This document shows, piece after piece, positions 22,471-34,238 of a stretch of 64,000 bases of DNA. A program made the translations under genes and the position numbers. This DNA comes from Epiperipatus broadwayi (taxonomy: Eukaryota > Onychophora > Udeonychophora > Euonychophora > Peripatidae), in NCBI GenBank assembly GCA_028023455.1, contig JAQFVV010006199.1, forward strand, positions 4,972,972 to 5,036,971. Reading direction: 5' to 3'. The notes beneath the pieces are model-generated. The model made no database searches, was not told the origin of the DNA, and was given only the letters and a program-made list of their open reading frames with translations. Every line of letters starts with the position of its first letter. The first letter of the stretch is position 1.

Positions 22471-25233
22471 GTATATATGTATTGGAAAAATATTTATCAT
22501 TTACACAAACATTCATTCTGCCTTATCAGGCAATTTTGCTGATTCTGGTAGGTCTTCTTTTACTCATCGTAAATTTAGTGGAAGTTAATCAAGCTATGAA
22601 TACAGAAAATATAAATATTTTGTTCATATTTCTATAAAACATAGCTATATTTCCTGATTAACTAATCTACCAATTATTTCTACTTAAGTTAACAGTGAAA
22701 TCAGCTTTTTATCTATTTTTATAAGGTGCCGTGATTCATGTAAGAATCTGCTGAAATCCATCATATCTCACATGGTAAATTAAAAAGAAAATAAGTTAAA
22801 CAGATGAGATTATGATTTCCCATAACTTTATTTTTTTTTTTTTAGAGAATATTATTCCCAGATCTTAATAATTATTGACCAAAGTAAATCATCCATTTAA
22901 GCATAAACCCATTTAAGTTCTAATAAACTAAAATAAATAGCATCACACTTGATAACCTAATAGAGAGACTCAGTAAAGACTCAATTTTTGTTTATATAGT
23001 TTCTGGTGCATTATATTTATTTTATGCCTTGGAAACAATACCACAAAGCACCCAGTCACATTCTCTAATAAGCTCAAACAACCGAAGCCTAGAGATGGTA
23101 AAATTACACACCCAGATATATTTGCTGCTATATGGTCAGTATTAAAAATCTGAGACAAACCATAACCTCACAAAACAAATAATGACTTTTCTGTAACAAA
23201 AACAATTATTAATTTTTTGTTGTTGTTTACATATCCCTTTTTCAACAATTTTTTAAACACCACATCTGTATATTGAATAGTCCAAAGGATATATTTTAAT
23301 TCAATTGAAAAGAATTTAAACTGATAAACTAAACCCCCAGACAATGAAAATAAAACATAGGCAAATACATAGTTTACAAGTTTACATTTATCAGGTACCT
23401 GCCTAACAATTTGTTTGAATTGTAACAATAATATCTATCTGTTTGTTGCAAAGCTATATAGTTTTAAACCATGTATTTTCAACAAAGTCATTTTTGATAA
23501 ACAACAAAATTTTGATTTGGAACACATAGATAAATAAAAAGAAAGAAATCATTACAAATAATAATAAATGTATAATTGGTAATGTAAATATTTCTACACT
23601 GTAAAATTTTTCTATTTAATCTTATCTCTTTTAATTGTACTGTACTCATCTATGTTAAAATGTACCCAGTAACTAATAATTTGTAAACCTATTTGAACAA
23701 TGCTATAAGTTTTTTCTAATTGATAACACATTTGTTAGACCAGTCATGCATTTGTAACATCGGAAAAACCATTGTAAATCCATGTAATCAATTTTTTGTA
23801 CAATAAAGTATATTATTGAAACACAATTCTAGCCCAAATATTATTGATAGTTTTGATCTATAATCATTTCTAAAGATAACGAAAGATAAAAAAAATTACT
23901 TTAAGTTGTTAAGCACAATTAAAATATAAATAAGTTATCAGTGAAGCTCTCATCATGACATATTGTTACATCAATTCAATGAACTCTCCAAAAGCTTATC
24001 AGTGTGAAAGTAAAACTTGAGTGATAGATTTACTAATAGAATTAAAAAACACAAATAAGTTTATTATCAAGCCTAATAAAAATTGCTATTGTTTTTTAGT
24101 AATAGTTTTTAATCATAATTGTCCTGTATTGTTTTATATCTGTCATAATTTTGTGTTTTCCAAAAGATGTAACAATATTTCCAAATATGATGATAGATTT
24201 AAAAATCTTAGTACTAATTCACATTTTGAATACTGATTTCAATGATAATTTTAATAAAATAATTACAGTGACAAATCAGCTTTTATTTACAATAAATTGT
24301 TGCTGTTTTTGGTGCAATTTTCACCTTTTATGTAATACATAGTTTATTTTGTTTGATATTACAAGTTTAGTCATTATTAATAAATTATTCATTGACTTTG
24401 ACTATCATAATTCGATAAACATAATATTTATTTGTCTTAACATAATTTGAAAAAGACATTTTTTATATAGTCATCCAAGAAAAACCTCGCATGGATTTAC
24501 ACTATGTAAATCTGTTGCTACTATTTTCAAAACATTTTAAATGCAATGTTATTATTCAAAGCAAGAATTAATTACATTATTTCACTTTGACCTATGAAAG
24601 GTCTTTGATGAAGTAAATAATTACTTTATTTTGCTAATTTTTCTTGCAATTTGATTCTCATAACTTCTTCCGTTATAAATTCTTATTTTTGTTACAATAA
24701 AAATGGTGCTCTTTAAAAATTTATTTGACTACTTCTCTTTCCAATATAGAATTTGGATGTAAAATAAATGGGCTATTGACAATAAGATTTTTTTTTGTTT
24801 AGTGGTATAAAATTTTAAAAAAAAAAGTATTGCTAATTTTTAAGATTTCAAAATTGTATTGTCAGATATCCAATTCCATGGTTAGACTCTGGAAAATAAC
24901 ATAAAGATCAGTGTCACTAAACGCTGTATATTCTATGTCAATTTCTTTACATATCATAATCAGTATCTTCAGCTAGATATTAATTTTAAAAAGTATCCAG
25001 AAATAACTACCATAATGACAATAATATGTTAATATTAACAAAACATTTAACAATAATTTAATATATCATTGTTAAAAGATGCAATTTTATGAGTTTGACT
25101 TTGAATCCATAAATTATATATACTTATTTGGTGCCTTTGTTCTTCTAATTTGATTTAGAACTGCAGTCCTTTAAGTCAGAGAATAGTAATGATATTTTAA
25201 AACTTTCTAATGCAATCTAATTATGAAAAATAA
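22471..25233. other. Spacer with a dispersed repeat of unknown type
   Basis: The segment 22610-22900 resembles 46130-46400. Both have CTATATTTCCTGAT, AATCAGCTTTT, AAGGTGCC or AAGGGTGCC, and ATTCAT-TAAGAATC in the same order. The rest is AT-rich with no gene signal. Confidence 0.5.
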
Positions 25234-25247
25234 TAAGATGTTAACTT
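25234..25247 (+). repeat. Left TSD of short family B copy
   Basis: TAAGATGTTAACTT recurs at 25432-25445. Confidence 0.8.
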
Positions 25248-25431
25248 CTAAACATCACATGATCACTATCTCATACTAGCACATAATTGTTATTAAACAA
25301 AGCAAAGCAAAACTCTCCATACAGTAGTGCCATCTAGATAGGGATTTTATGCACAAGCCTGCTGGCATCCATTGATTGCTCTTGTTGGCACAAGATGGCA
25401 CTACTATATGGAGAGTTTTGCTTTGCTTTGG
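25248..25431. mobile_element. Short family B fold-back insertion, 184 bp
   Basis: This is flanked by a perfect 14-bp TSD. It starts with AAACATCACATGATCAC and carries the family B landmarks AACTCTCCATACAGTAGTGCC and GGGATTTTATGCACAAGCC. Inverted arms of about 38 bp (25296-25333 with 25394-25431) form a hairpin ending in repeated CAAAG/CTTTG. The hammerhead region is missing, so this copy is either truncated or an internally deleted derivative. Confidence 0.8.
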
Positions 25432-25445
25432 TAAGATGTTAACTT
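25432..25445 (+). repeat. Right TSD of short family B copy
   Basis: This is identical to 25234-25247. Confidence 0.8.
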
Positions 25446-25691
25446 ATAAATGATAGATTACCCCAAAATTTAAAAGTGAGATTTAAATTAAAAATATAAT
25501 AACCTACCCAAATTTTGAACTAAAAGCAACGAAAAATATAAGAAAACCGTTCTTACAAAAAATATTACAATCTATGAATAGATAATTTAAAATTATACTA
25601 ATGTTTGCATCATTTCTTTTTTGAAAGTCATATGTTAAATGCATGAAATAAATGGACTATTAATAATTATAATAATTTCTTGAATAGTAAA
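25446..25691. other. AT-rich spacer
   Basis: No feature was seen. Confidence 0.4.
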
Positions 25692-25843
25692 AACACATCA
25701 TTTGTCAAGCGTTGTTAGCCGAGAGGTCAGCGCACCTGCCTTACAAGCAAGCAGTTGCTTGCAGACAATTGTTGCGAGTTCGCCTCCCGGCCGATGCTAT
25801 GACATATGGAAAAAAACAAACAAAAAAAAACAACACATCATTT
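25692..25843 (+). mobile_element. tRNA-like SINE with 12-bp TSD (copy 1)
   Basis: AACACATCATTT at 25692-25703 recurs at 25832-25843. Between them lies GTCAAGCGTTG, a tRNA-like body with a D-arm (AGCCGAGAGGTCAGCGC), an anticodon-like arm (CTTACAA loop), a long variable-arm hairpin (GCAAGC-AGTT-GCTTGC), a B box (GCGAGTTCGCCTC) and the acceptor-like CGATGC. It ends TGACATATGG plus an A-rich tail. The long variable arm resembles Leu/Ser-type tRNAs. The TSD and poly(A) show retroposition, so this is not a functional tRNA gene. Confidence 0.8.
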
Positions 25844-27154
25844 AATTAACGCGTCGCTATAATCTTAATTAACAAATAATAAATACTAACATATTTCTAA
25901 TATAACTATCTTATTTTATTATATGTACTATGAATTAAATCTAAGATATAAATTTGTGATGTTGTTAATGTTGACTTTTTTTTTTTTTTTTATGAAATAA
26001 CAATTGTTATCCTAATAAGTTTTGTTGTGTTACCGCTTTATATTAATTAAGGTTTTCGATTTATTTGTAAAAGTAAATTGTTAAAATCATAATTTTAAAT
26101 AAACTTATTGATTTAACCAATCTAAATCTTATTGATTATTACAAAAATATAACATTTCTTTATAAATTTAAAACGAATTATTGAACTGAAAAAAAAAAAA
26201 TGGCGCATTTTCTTTATCCTTATGATCTCCCACATCTGTTTATTACAATATATATATAATAGAATCAGTGCTTATAACTTGCTGAAATTCAAATATATCT
26301 TTAAGACTCTACTGCTACATTTCTTTCAGCAGCGCTATCTTGCCTGTGCTGTTAAATTCAGCCTTTATCTTTCTTTATAAGGAAGCGCTGCTGAAATAAA
26401 TATTGCAATAGGTTTTAATGACATTATATATACGTATCATTATGAGAGTGTGTAAATGTGTGTTTACATAGGCATGGATAGTTATATGAATGAAACCAAT
26501 AGTATTTCAAAATAACCTTACGCATTATGATATTTATTTTGAATAGAAACAACTATTATTATGTGCATAGAAAGTCACCAGAAATGATAGATAACTTATG
26601 TATATATATCCTGTGATCTTGACTAAGCACGTGTTTAATTTTAAAGTTTGAATATACTGTACTTGCAATAATTCTAAAACAAATGATTGATCATGTTTTT
26701 AATAACTACAATAGAAAAAGCGGAAGCATTAGTTTAAAATAACTTTTAAAAAAAAAAAAAACAATGAGATATAAAAGAAGCCGACAATTTAAAAAAAAAA
26801 ACAAAACAAAGAGGTTTATTAGTTCTTTAAAACATAAATAAGCAAAAAATAATAGAGAGCAAAAACTTTCTAAATATTTAGTGAATTATTAAATAAAAAC
26901 AGGAATATATATATATGTATTTGAAAAAAAAAATAACACGTGTTTTGCTATTTTTTTGATTTCCATAATTTTTAAAATTAAATAAATTGGTGAAATTAAC
27001 AAGTTCAATTATAATTGTCTAAATATTGTTTTTTTTTAAATGATAATAATATATATCAACAAAAAATGAATTTATTAGTGTAATTTAATAAATGTAATTT
27101 ATTATTTAAAAAATAATAATTTAAAACAAATATATTACTTATATTTTATTATGA
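25844..27154. other. AT-rich spacer
   Basis: Poly(A), poly(T) and (TA)n runs occur. No gene, RNA or element was recognised. Confidence 0.4.
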
Positions 27155-27545
27155 GGGGATTAGTCATCCATTCCATCCCTTACAACAGACACACACGACT
27201 ACATACATGTGAAAAGATAAATGATCTCCAATATATTTTATGCTGAACCAGCACCTCATCAGTTGGTCCGGATCACTATTACCCACACACATATATATAA
27301 TCAGTGTTCAGTTTATATTAAGATAGTAAATATTCAAACTTTAATGAATAAGTGTCAGTCTTCTTCACTCTTCAATCCTTCAGCCATCTATATCATTGAA
27401 AATCTGATGATGATAAGTTCAAAGCCTTTGTTTGGTAATTTTGTTGTCATGCCCATGTATGTGGTCATGTGTAGTTGCTGTATGGGATTGAGTGGATGAC
27501 TAAAGAGAGCTTGAATGTCTGGGTTCAAATCCCATCAAATTACAT
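27155..27545 (-). repeat. Diverged family A copy with decayed hammerhead
   Basis: The minus-strand sequence contains GGACCAACTGATGAGG, then TGCT/AGCA stem II, but the GAAA box reads AAAA. The monomer body (TTTCAATG, TTTGAAC) follows. The right end carries a plus-strand B-box-like GGTTCAAATCCC, and the left end carries inverted matches to it, so this copy is also partly fold-back. Confidence 0.65.
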
Positions 27546-30500
27546 CTAGCTTAAAGTATATATATATATATTATACTTGTATTTAAATATTACACATATT
27601 TCACAATATAGATGTGATAAAAATTACAATAATAAAAAAATATTCACTTTTTATTTAGTTTGATTGTTCTTTTATGCAGTGGATCATTTCATCAATATGT
27701 GTTTTTCTTCTACAACCATAATCTAATTTTCATAGAGCCAATTTTATTTATTTAGCATTTCAAGCTTGTGTTTTGTAAAGTTTAGGATTTCTTGAAGTAT
27801 CCTAAAATTTTAAAAGGTTGTTTATATTATATAATGTATTGATTGTGTATTTTCTAAAATTTGACTCAAATCCCTATAAGTATGAAATATTACTTAAATA
27901 TTATTATGTGTCTCTTTTTAATTAAAGTTTTTAATGGTAACAGAAGAATACTACCCTCCTTAATAACAATAATAATTTAACTAGTGATTAGAGAAAAAGA
28001 AACACATCTGTGTGGCAATCCATAAAGGTGCAAATAAATATATGTTCAGTTGCTTAAACACAAGGATCAGATAGAGAAAAACAACATTTCAAAAAAATAT
28101 TAATATTACATAAACAAATGCTGTATAAATGAACCTAATATGATAAACCACAATGATTGAAAATCACTGATTAACTTCTCATTTAAAAAAAAATCAAAGT
28201 ATTTTTATATGAAATTGTATAAAATTTCCATTTGCTTTTCCTTTAACAAAATAGTTTGATTTGTTTTAAATGTCACCCTAAATTTTAGCATGCACTATTC
28301 CTAAGATCACATTCTAGAATGAAAATGGTTAGAATAGTCATAACTAATAAAACAAGAATAATAATGAGACTGGTTACTTATATTTTTTTTTCTAAAAATA
28401 TTTAACAAATCAACTAAATGAAAATAGTAAACATATAAAAATAAGTTTGTTTTTAAATGCTATTTTAAAAATTGTGGCCGTTTAGATATACACATAAGAC
28501 AGGGATACTTCAGTATCACATTACTTGTGGACAATCTGTAGATAAATATTTAGAAAATGGAAAACTTTTGATGTTTTTGTTTTATGTACAGTTATATAAT
28601 GTTAATAGTTAAATTAAATTAATTGTTTTTCCAAATCAATTGTTTTGTAAAATTTTCTTAATATAAATTGTTGTCTATGGATAAGTTTTTTATATCATGA
28701 TAATGGAAAATAATTCTATAAAGAATAACATTATTTTTATAGAAATAATACAACTTTTTATTTTTTAAATATCATTATGATTTGACATTATTGTTTTTTT
28801 TTCACCATTACTATCAGAAGTAAGGTATATTAATAATGGTAATCTTTTTATTTTTATACTATGTCAGTTTGTATTATACAATATATATATATTGAAATAG
28901 GTGGGAGAAGGATTTCTGTGATTATATAAATTAATACTATAAAATATGAGATAAACTAATTATTATTAAATTTCGATCCACTCCAACTACACTTTTAATA
29001 TTGTTGCACATCATCCTGACAAAGAGAGAAGTTAAATACAGATGGTGAAGATCACCAATAGCACCTATAACCAAACAACTGCTATACAGAGTATAATCTG
29101 CAGTCACATTTCCAGGCTATAGAACTTCTTGGCTGCTAAATTCAAACCACTGCAACCCAAAGCATTTTATTTGTTTCGAAGAACAACTCTCACGTTCCAG
29201 CTAATCACAATCTATAATTAGTATGCATGGACAACAAGCAAACATATGGAACACTTGTCCTAACCCTTTACTATCTTATTTCTTTATTTAAAGGAAAGTA
29301 GATTATATTAAACCTCTTTGTTTAAAGGAAAGTAGATTATAATAAGCCATTTAAGGCTTGATCTTAATTACAAAATTTTTAATAAAAAAAAGTAATACTA
29401 AAATATTATAGTAACAAAAATTACACATTATAAATATGAATATGCACACACACTTTGACATATAGTTCATTATTTAAATGAAAGCATTTAAAATATATTA
29501 TTAAAATGCATGCACATACTAGAGTTTATCTTAGTAATTATAGGAATACTTATTGATAATTACAAAAAAAAACATTTAAAGATAATTTAAGCTTGCTATG
29601 GCTTTTAAAGTTCAATAAAGTTAATATCAGTTCATGGCAGCACTTAAGATTTTGAACTTTTATTTTGGGAACATGGCTTCATGCTTTCATCTGCTGAATT
29701 GGTTACCAACCAGTTGGATTTTGGGCTTCTTAGTAATTTTAGTTATTGGATGACTTCCTTCATTTATTTAGATAGACATTCTTGATAGCTCAGATTATTA
29801 CGTGGGCATGAGTTCTAACTGGAGAACTTCTGGTGTTTTGGAGGACTGGGATCAGATACTGACCTCATGATCTGTTGGTTGCTTAGCACTGCATGGTTTT
29901 AATTGACATTCCCAGATGAAATATCAAACATAATCAATAATCAGAGTCCAAATGATGATGAATATATTTGTTGTCCTTTTATCTGCTTTCCTCTCATTGT
30001 CTCATTTATCACTCTGATTTAGTTTAATTAATTGGTAAATTTTTATTAATTATATTTCTTTTGTTTGTTTAATCTGCATACCTGTGTAGATTAATCTAGC
30101 CTCTCGATAAGATGTAGCTCTGAATTATTACCCATTGTTTTATTTATTGGCCATACAATCTTTAAATAAATTTCCAATTCATATGCTTTTCTTTTACATT
30201 TTAACCCAATTTCACTTTTACACACATATTTTCTTTTTATTTTCTTTATATAAAATTCATGAAAAGAGAACTCTTAATTAAAATAATTTTTAAAATTCAA
30301 GATGAAAAACACTTTTATTTGTATATGCTATTAATGCTTTCTAATATGTAAAATGTATACTATAAAGATAATTTGAAAGGTAAAAACATTTTTGTGTCAT
30401 GAATTAAATCAAAATATTTTTCAATTAATTAAAAAAAAGTGGAATTCTTACCAGACTCGAAATGAATACTAATATTATAAAGCAGAGCGCTATAAAATAA

Positions 30501-30658
30501 ATAAATAAAAGCTTATTTAGTTTAGTGTGATGGTATGTCAGGACTCATTTTAAGCTCACAAAAATATTTTACTATAGATGATCTCATCTATTACTTTAGT
30601 TTTTTCTTTTATAAATATTATTGTTTTATAAGTTGATTAAAACAAAATACCACCTTTA
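27546..30658. other. AT-rich spacer
   Basis: No coding signal was seen. A 21-bp segment, TTTAAAGGAAAGTAGATTAT plus A, is repeated near 29287 and 29320. A less AT-rich stretch at 29640-29960 has no open frame or recognised family. Confidence 0.4.
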
Positions 30659-30666
30659 CAATTATT
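30659..30666 (+). repeat. Left 8-bp TSD of Merlin element
   Basis: CAATTATT recurs at 33202-33209, at equal distance from the matching inverted repeats. Confidence 0.85.
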
Positions 30667-30949
30667 GGTAGTCACAGATTATTCAACCGATGACGTATTA
30701 CATTTACCGATTTCCCTTCCAGTAGACATTGTCGATAATTGCATGACAATGTTGTCATGGCAACCAAGTGACTGGCATGATTAATCCATCAGAGAGTCAA
30801 TTTTTTTTTTTTTACCCGTGAGATTTAAAATTCGGAGAGAGGTTTGGGAAATTTTTTGATTTTTCTGTCTATTGTGATTTTGCTATCCACGGCATCACAG
30901 TTACTTTTTTGAGCTCTTCTACTTTGAGATATTTGCATTATTTGCATTT

Positions 30950-31849
30950 ATGATGGCTGAAGCTACAACAACATTATTTAATTTACCGAATACGGAGGAG
31001 GAAGCAATCATCTTCTTACAAGACCGCAGACTTCTCCCCAAAAGGAAATTGTGTCAAAATGGTCATGAAATGAAGAAGTATGTTCACAATTCGGGACCCA
31101 ATTTTGGTGAAACAATGGCGATGCAACTTGAAAGATTGTCTATCCCAAATCGCAATCAGAAAATGCATGTGGTTCAATAGCTCCAAATTACTTTCGTGAC
31201 CACTATGCATTTCATCTACAGTTGGTCCAAACAATTAACATCCATAACATTTTGTGTGGAGGAATTGAATATTTCAGACAAAACTGTTATCGATTGGAAC
31301 AACTACCTCCACGAAGTTTGTACCTGGATATTGTTAAGAAATGAAAGGCGGAAAATCGGAGGTTCCAACACAATCATGGAAATCAACAAAAGCCTCTTCA
31401 CAAAATGGAAGAACAATGCCGGAAGAGTCCTACCACAGCAATGGCTATTTGGTGGCATATGCATAGAGACTGACAAATGTTTTATTGTAGCCATTCAAGA
31501 TAGAAGTGCGTCTACTCTCATGCAAGAAATTTTGCAAAATGTACATGAAGGCTTGACTATCTACAGCGATTGCTGGAAGGGATATAAGAGCGAAGAGTTA
31601 GCTAAGGCTGGATATGAATACCATAGTGTTAATCACACATACAACTTCGTAGACCCCACAACTGGCGTACATACACAAAATGTTGAAAGGTTGTGGGGTT
31701 TGGTCAAATGGCACAATAAAAAACACAGAGGGACAGCATGTCAGCACCTGGACTCATATTTGAGTGAGTTTATATGGAGGCAGTCGTATAAAGCTGATCC
31801 TTTCGCTGTGATTTTGGAACATATATCCCAATTCAGTCCTCTGCAGTGA
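30950..31849 (+). pseudogene. Merlin transposase (ISXO2-like DDE domain), frameshifted and catalytically mutated
   Basis: Three frame segments make up the protein. The N-terminus (30950-31094) has LLPKRKLCQNGHEMKKYV, the first half of a zinc ribbon. The middle (31095-31195, another frame) has KQWRCNLKDC and IAIRKCMWFNSSKL, the second half plus the conserved WF/SKL segment. The DDE domain (31196-31849, 217 residues) has WLFGGICIETDKCFIV, IYSDCWKGY (second Asp), NHTYNFVDP, NVERLWG (Glu) and LDSYLSEFIWR. The first catalytic position, normally EIDES, reads EINKS (Asp to Asn). Two frameshifts are therefore needed to read it, and the active site is incomplete. In bacteria and animals this enzyme performs cut-and-paste transposition. 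Confidence 0.88.
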
Positions 31850-31929
31850 ACGCTATTTGTAAGTAATTTTAATTTTTTTTCTAATAATTATAATTTTATA
31901 ATTAATTATATTATTGAATATAGACAATA

Positions 31930-32640
31930 AGTAATCCAAATGCATGTAAAAGTAAGGTTGCCATTAATGCCATATTCACATTAAATCTTTATTTTAAATT
32001 TACAAAAATTTTTTGTTAATATTTCTACACTTAGCAAACTTCCACTTAATTACGTTTAATTTGTAAATAATTTTCAATATTTTTTTAAATCAAATTAGCA
32101 ATATACAGTACATTTTTAAAATTACCAAATGCATGTAAAAGTATGGCATGTGATAACACATTTTCTCCAAGATCGCCATTAATGCTAGATTCGCATTAAT
32201 TCGGGTAAAGTGTTTTTTATCTGTTTTTTTTTTAATTTACAAAAATTTTTTGTTAATATTTCTACACTTATCAAACTTCCACTTAATTACGTTTAATTTG
32301 CAAATAATTTTCAATAATTTTTTAAATCAAATTAGCAATATACAGTACGTTTTAAAAAAATGCTTGTGATAACACGTAATTACGTTTAATTTGTAAATAA
32401 TTTTCAATATTTTTTAAAATCAAATTTGCAATGTACAGTACATTTTTAAAATTAATGCCAGATTTGCATTAATTCGGGTAAAGTGTTTTTTATCGTTTTT
32501 TTTTTAAATTTACAAAAATTTTTTGTTAATAAATAAGTACGTTTCAAAAATTACCAAATGCATGTAAAAGTACTAAGCCAGATTTGTATTAAATCACGTG
32601 TTTTTCATTTAGCTGTTTATTTTCAATTTACAAAAAAAAA
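31930..32640 (+). repeat. AT-rich irregular tandem repeats in Merlin 3' half
   Basis: AAATGCATGTAAAAGTA occurs at about 31939, 32127 and 32550. ACAAAAATTTTTTGTTAATA occurs at about 32002, 32236 and 32511. AATTACGTTTAATTTG recurs between them. Spacing varies (about 190-275 bp). They lie between the transposase and the 3' end and hold no open frame. Confidence 0.7.
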
Positions 32641-32994
32641 ATTATTTGCACATTTTTTTATATTTTGTATTGACCTTATTTTTGTATGTATATACTATTT
32701 CATGCATGTAAATTTTTGTATTTTTTTTTATTTTGTATGTTCTATTTACTACATTTTTTTTTATTTTTGTATTTTTTTTTTTAGGACCAAGAATCATGGT
32801 AGTGTTTGTTATCTGCCTGCCAAGAAGCCATCTAAAAAATCATGTGACCGTATTACTCTGTTTTTTTCTTCTTTAATATGTACATTTTTTTAAAATTTTT
32901 GTATTTTATCACGTGGCCACTTTTTTTTGTTTTTTATCACGTGACCTGTGTCACATTTTTTTTATGTTTTTTTATCATGTGATCTGCATCTTGA

Positions 32995-33192
32995 GGATAA
33001 TTCAACTGATGGCGTATTACCCTGAAGGCATATCAGTCTAATCTTGCGATTTTTAATGTACCGTGTTCACATGATCTGCGGACACATTTTATCGATTACA
33101 TGTGTCTGCAGATCACTTGGAGTCGTTATCTTAAAAATCACAACATTAGACTGATATGCCTTCAGGGTAATACGTCATCGGTTGAATTATCC
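32995..33192. repeat. Fold-back at Merlin 3' end (MITE-like)
   Basis: Arms 32995-33058 and 33131-33192 pair over about 60 bp and include the Merlin terminal sequence at both ends. A perfect inner hairpin pairs GATCTGCGGACACA (33073-33086) with 33101-33114. Either a related MITE inserted here or this is a native subterminal inverted repeat. A relative with a similar centre is at 40013-40180. Confidence 0.75.
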
Positions 33193-33201
33193 GTAAGAAT
33201 C

Positions 33202-33209
33202 CAATTATT
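33202..33209 (+). repeat. Right 8-bp TSD of Merlin element
   Basis: CAATTATT is identical to 30659-30666. Confidence 0.85.
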
Positions 33210-34092
33210 AAGCAGAAGTTCATATTATCTAAAAATACAGGTTACAAAAAGTTTTTATTGAGTTTTGCACACTTATTATGTATAGGATTCTTTAAAATCA
33301 ATTCCACATTGATATATTTCTTTAATTTAAAATTAAAATATTTTAAAGTTCCCTCTCATAATCCAAAACTCTTTTTTCCTCATGTGAATTTTTTTTTTTA
33401 AAAAAACTGTATAAGTACTTTCAAAAATTAAAACTCTATTTACACATTAGAGTGGATACAAAAGAAATCTATGATAGAATAAAATTATGTCAATAAGAAA
33501 GTTTCAATGTATACATATAAATGTGGTATGTAAGCCATGTATATAGAAAAATCAAAAGTTGTATTAGATCAATAACATAGTCTCAAGAGTAGCATAAGAA
33601 AATCATGATAGTTAATTAATGCAAGTATGAAAGAAACATAAATAAATATAAATAAAATCAAAGATTATATTAATGCCTTAAGGCAGTGTGTCATGTTCTT
33701 AATTAGCTAGGAATATAAAGTAAGTAGCTGCATAAGTAAACTTAGCTATTTGTAAGTCTTTCACGACTAAAATACTGAAGTACAAAAACATTTTTGTATT
33801 GCCTCATTAATTCAAAACTTTATGTAGCTATTAAAAATACTGAAATATTTATCAGGACTGGGGGAAAAATACCAAGCAGTATTGTAAGTGTAACAACGGA
33901 TTTAAAGGGTTATTTTCAACTAATTACAGTGTATAAATCATATACAAAAACACTGTTTTTCTTAATATATCATCAATATTTTGAATAAAATAAAGAAACA
34001 AATATAAAATAATAAATGTATAAATTCTATATATAAAATGATTAAAATACTTAAAAACTTCTTGCAAGTCAGAAACAGCTAAATTTTAACAA
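33210..34092. other. AT-rich spacer
   Basis: No feature was recognised. Confidence 0.4.
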
Positions 34093-34238
34093 AAAGCTAG
34101 CTTGTATTCGTCAAGCGTTGTGGCTTAGCGTTTAGCATAGCTGCCTTCCATGCAGCTGGTCCGGGTTCGCTTCCCGGTCAACGCTTTGACATATGAAAAA
34201 AAAAAAAAAAACGAAAAAAAAGAAAGCTATCTTGTATT
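34093..34238 (+). mobile_element. tRNA-Gly(TCC)-like SINE with 16-bp TSD (copy 2)
   Basis: AAAGCTAGCTTGTATT (34093-34108) recurs with one change at 34223-34238. The body 34115-34184 folds as a tRNA. The acceptor is GCGTTG/CAACGC. The anticodon stem GCTGC/GCAGC holds loop CTTCCAT (anticodon TCC, Gly), and the T stem is CCGGG/CCCGG. It closely resembles animal tRNA-Gly-TCC. GTCAA precedes it and TTTGAC follows, lengthening the acceptor stem by five pairs, then ATATG and poly(A). The TSD and A tail mark retroposition. It shares its outer ends with the 25.7-kb copy. Confidence 0.85.

Larger units (their letters stand above)
30667..33201 (+). mobile_element. Merlin (IS1016/IS1595-related) DNA transposon, 2535 bp, complete but inactive
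   Basis: The ends are inverted repeats sharing TTCAACCGATGACGTATTAC, each set 15 imperfectly matching bases in from the end. Identical 8-bp TSDs (CAATTATT) flank them, the size expected for Merlin. Inside is a plus-strand transposase with an ISXO2-like DDE domain. Downstream of it lie an AT-rich direct-repeat tract and a subterminal fold-back. The transposase is disabled, so movement would need a transposase in trans. Confidence 0.88.

Noticed and set aside
34115-34184. Annotating a functional tRNA-Gly(TCC) gene.
   Set aside because: The 16-bp TSD, poly(A) tail and shared outer ends with another copy show it is a retroposed SINE unit.
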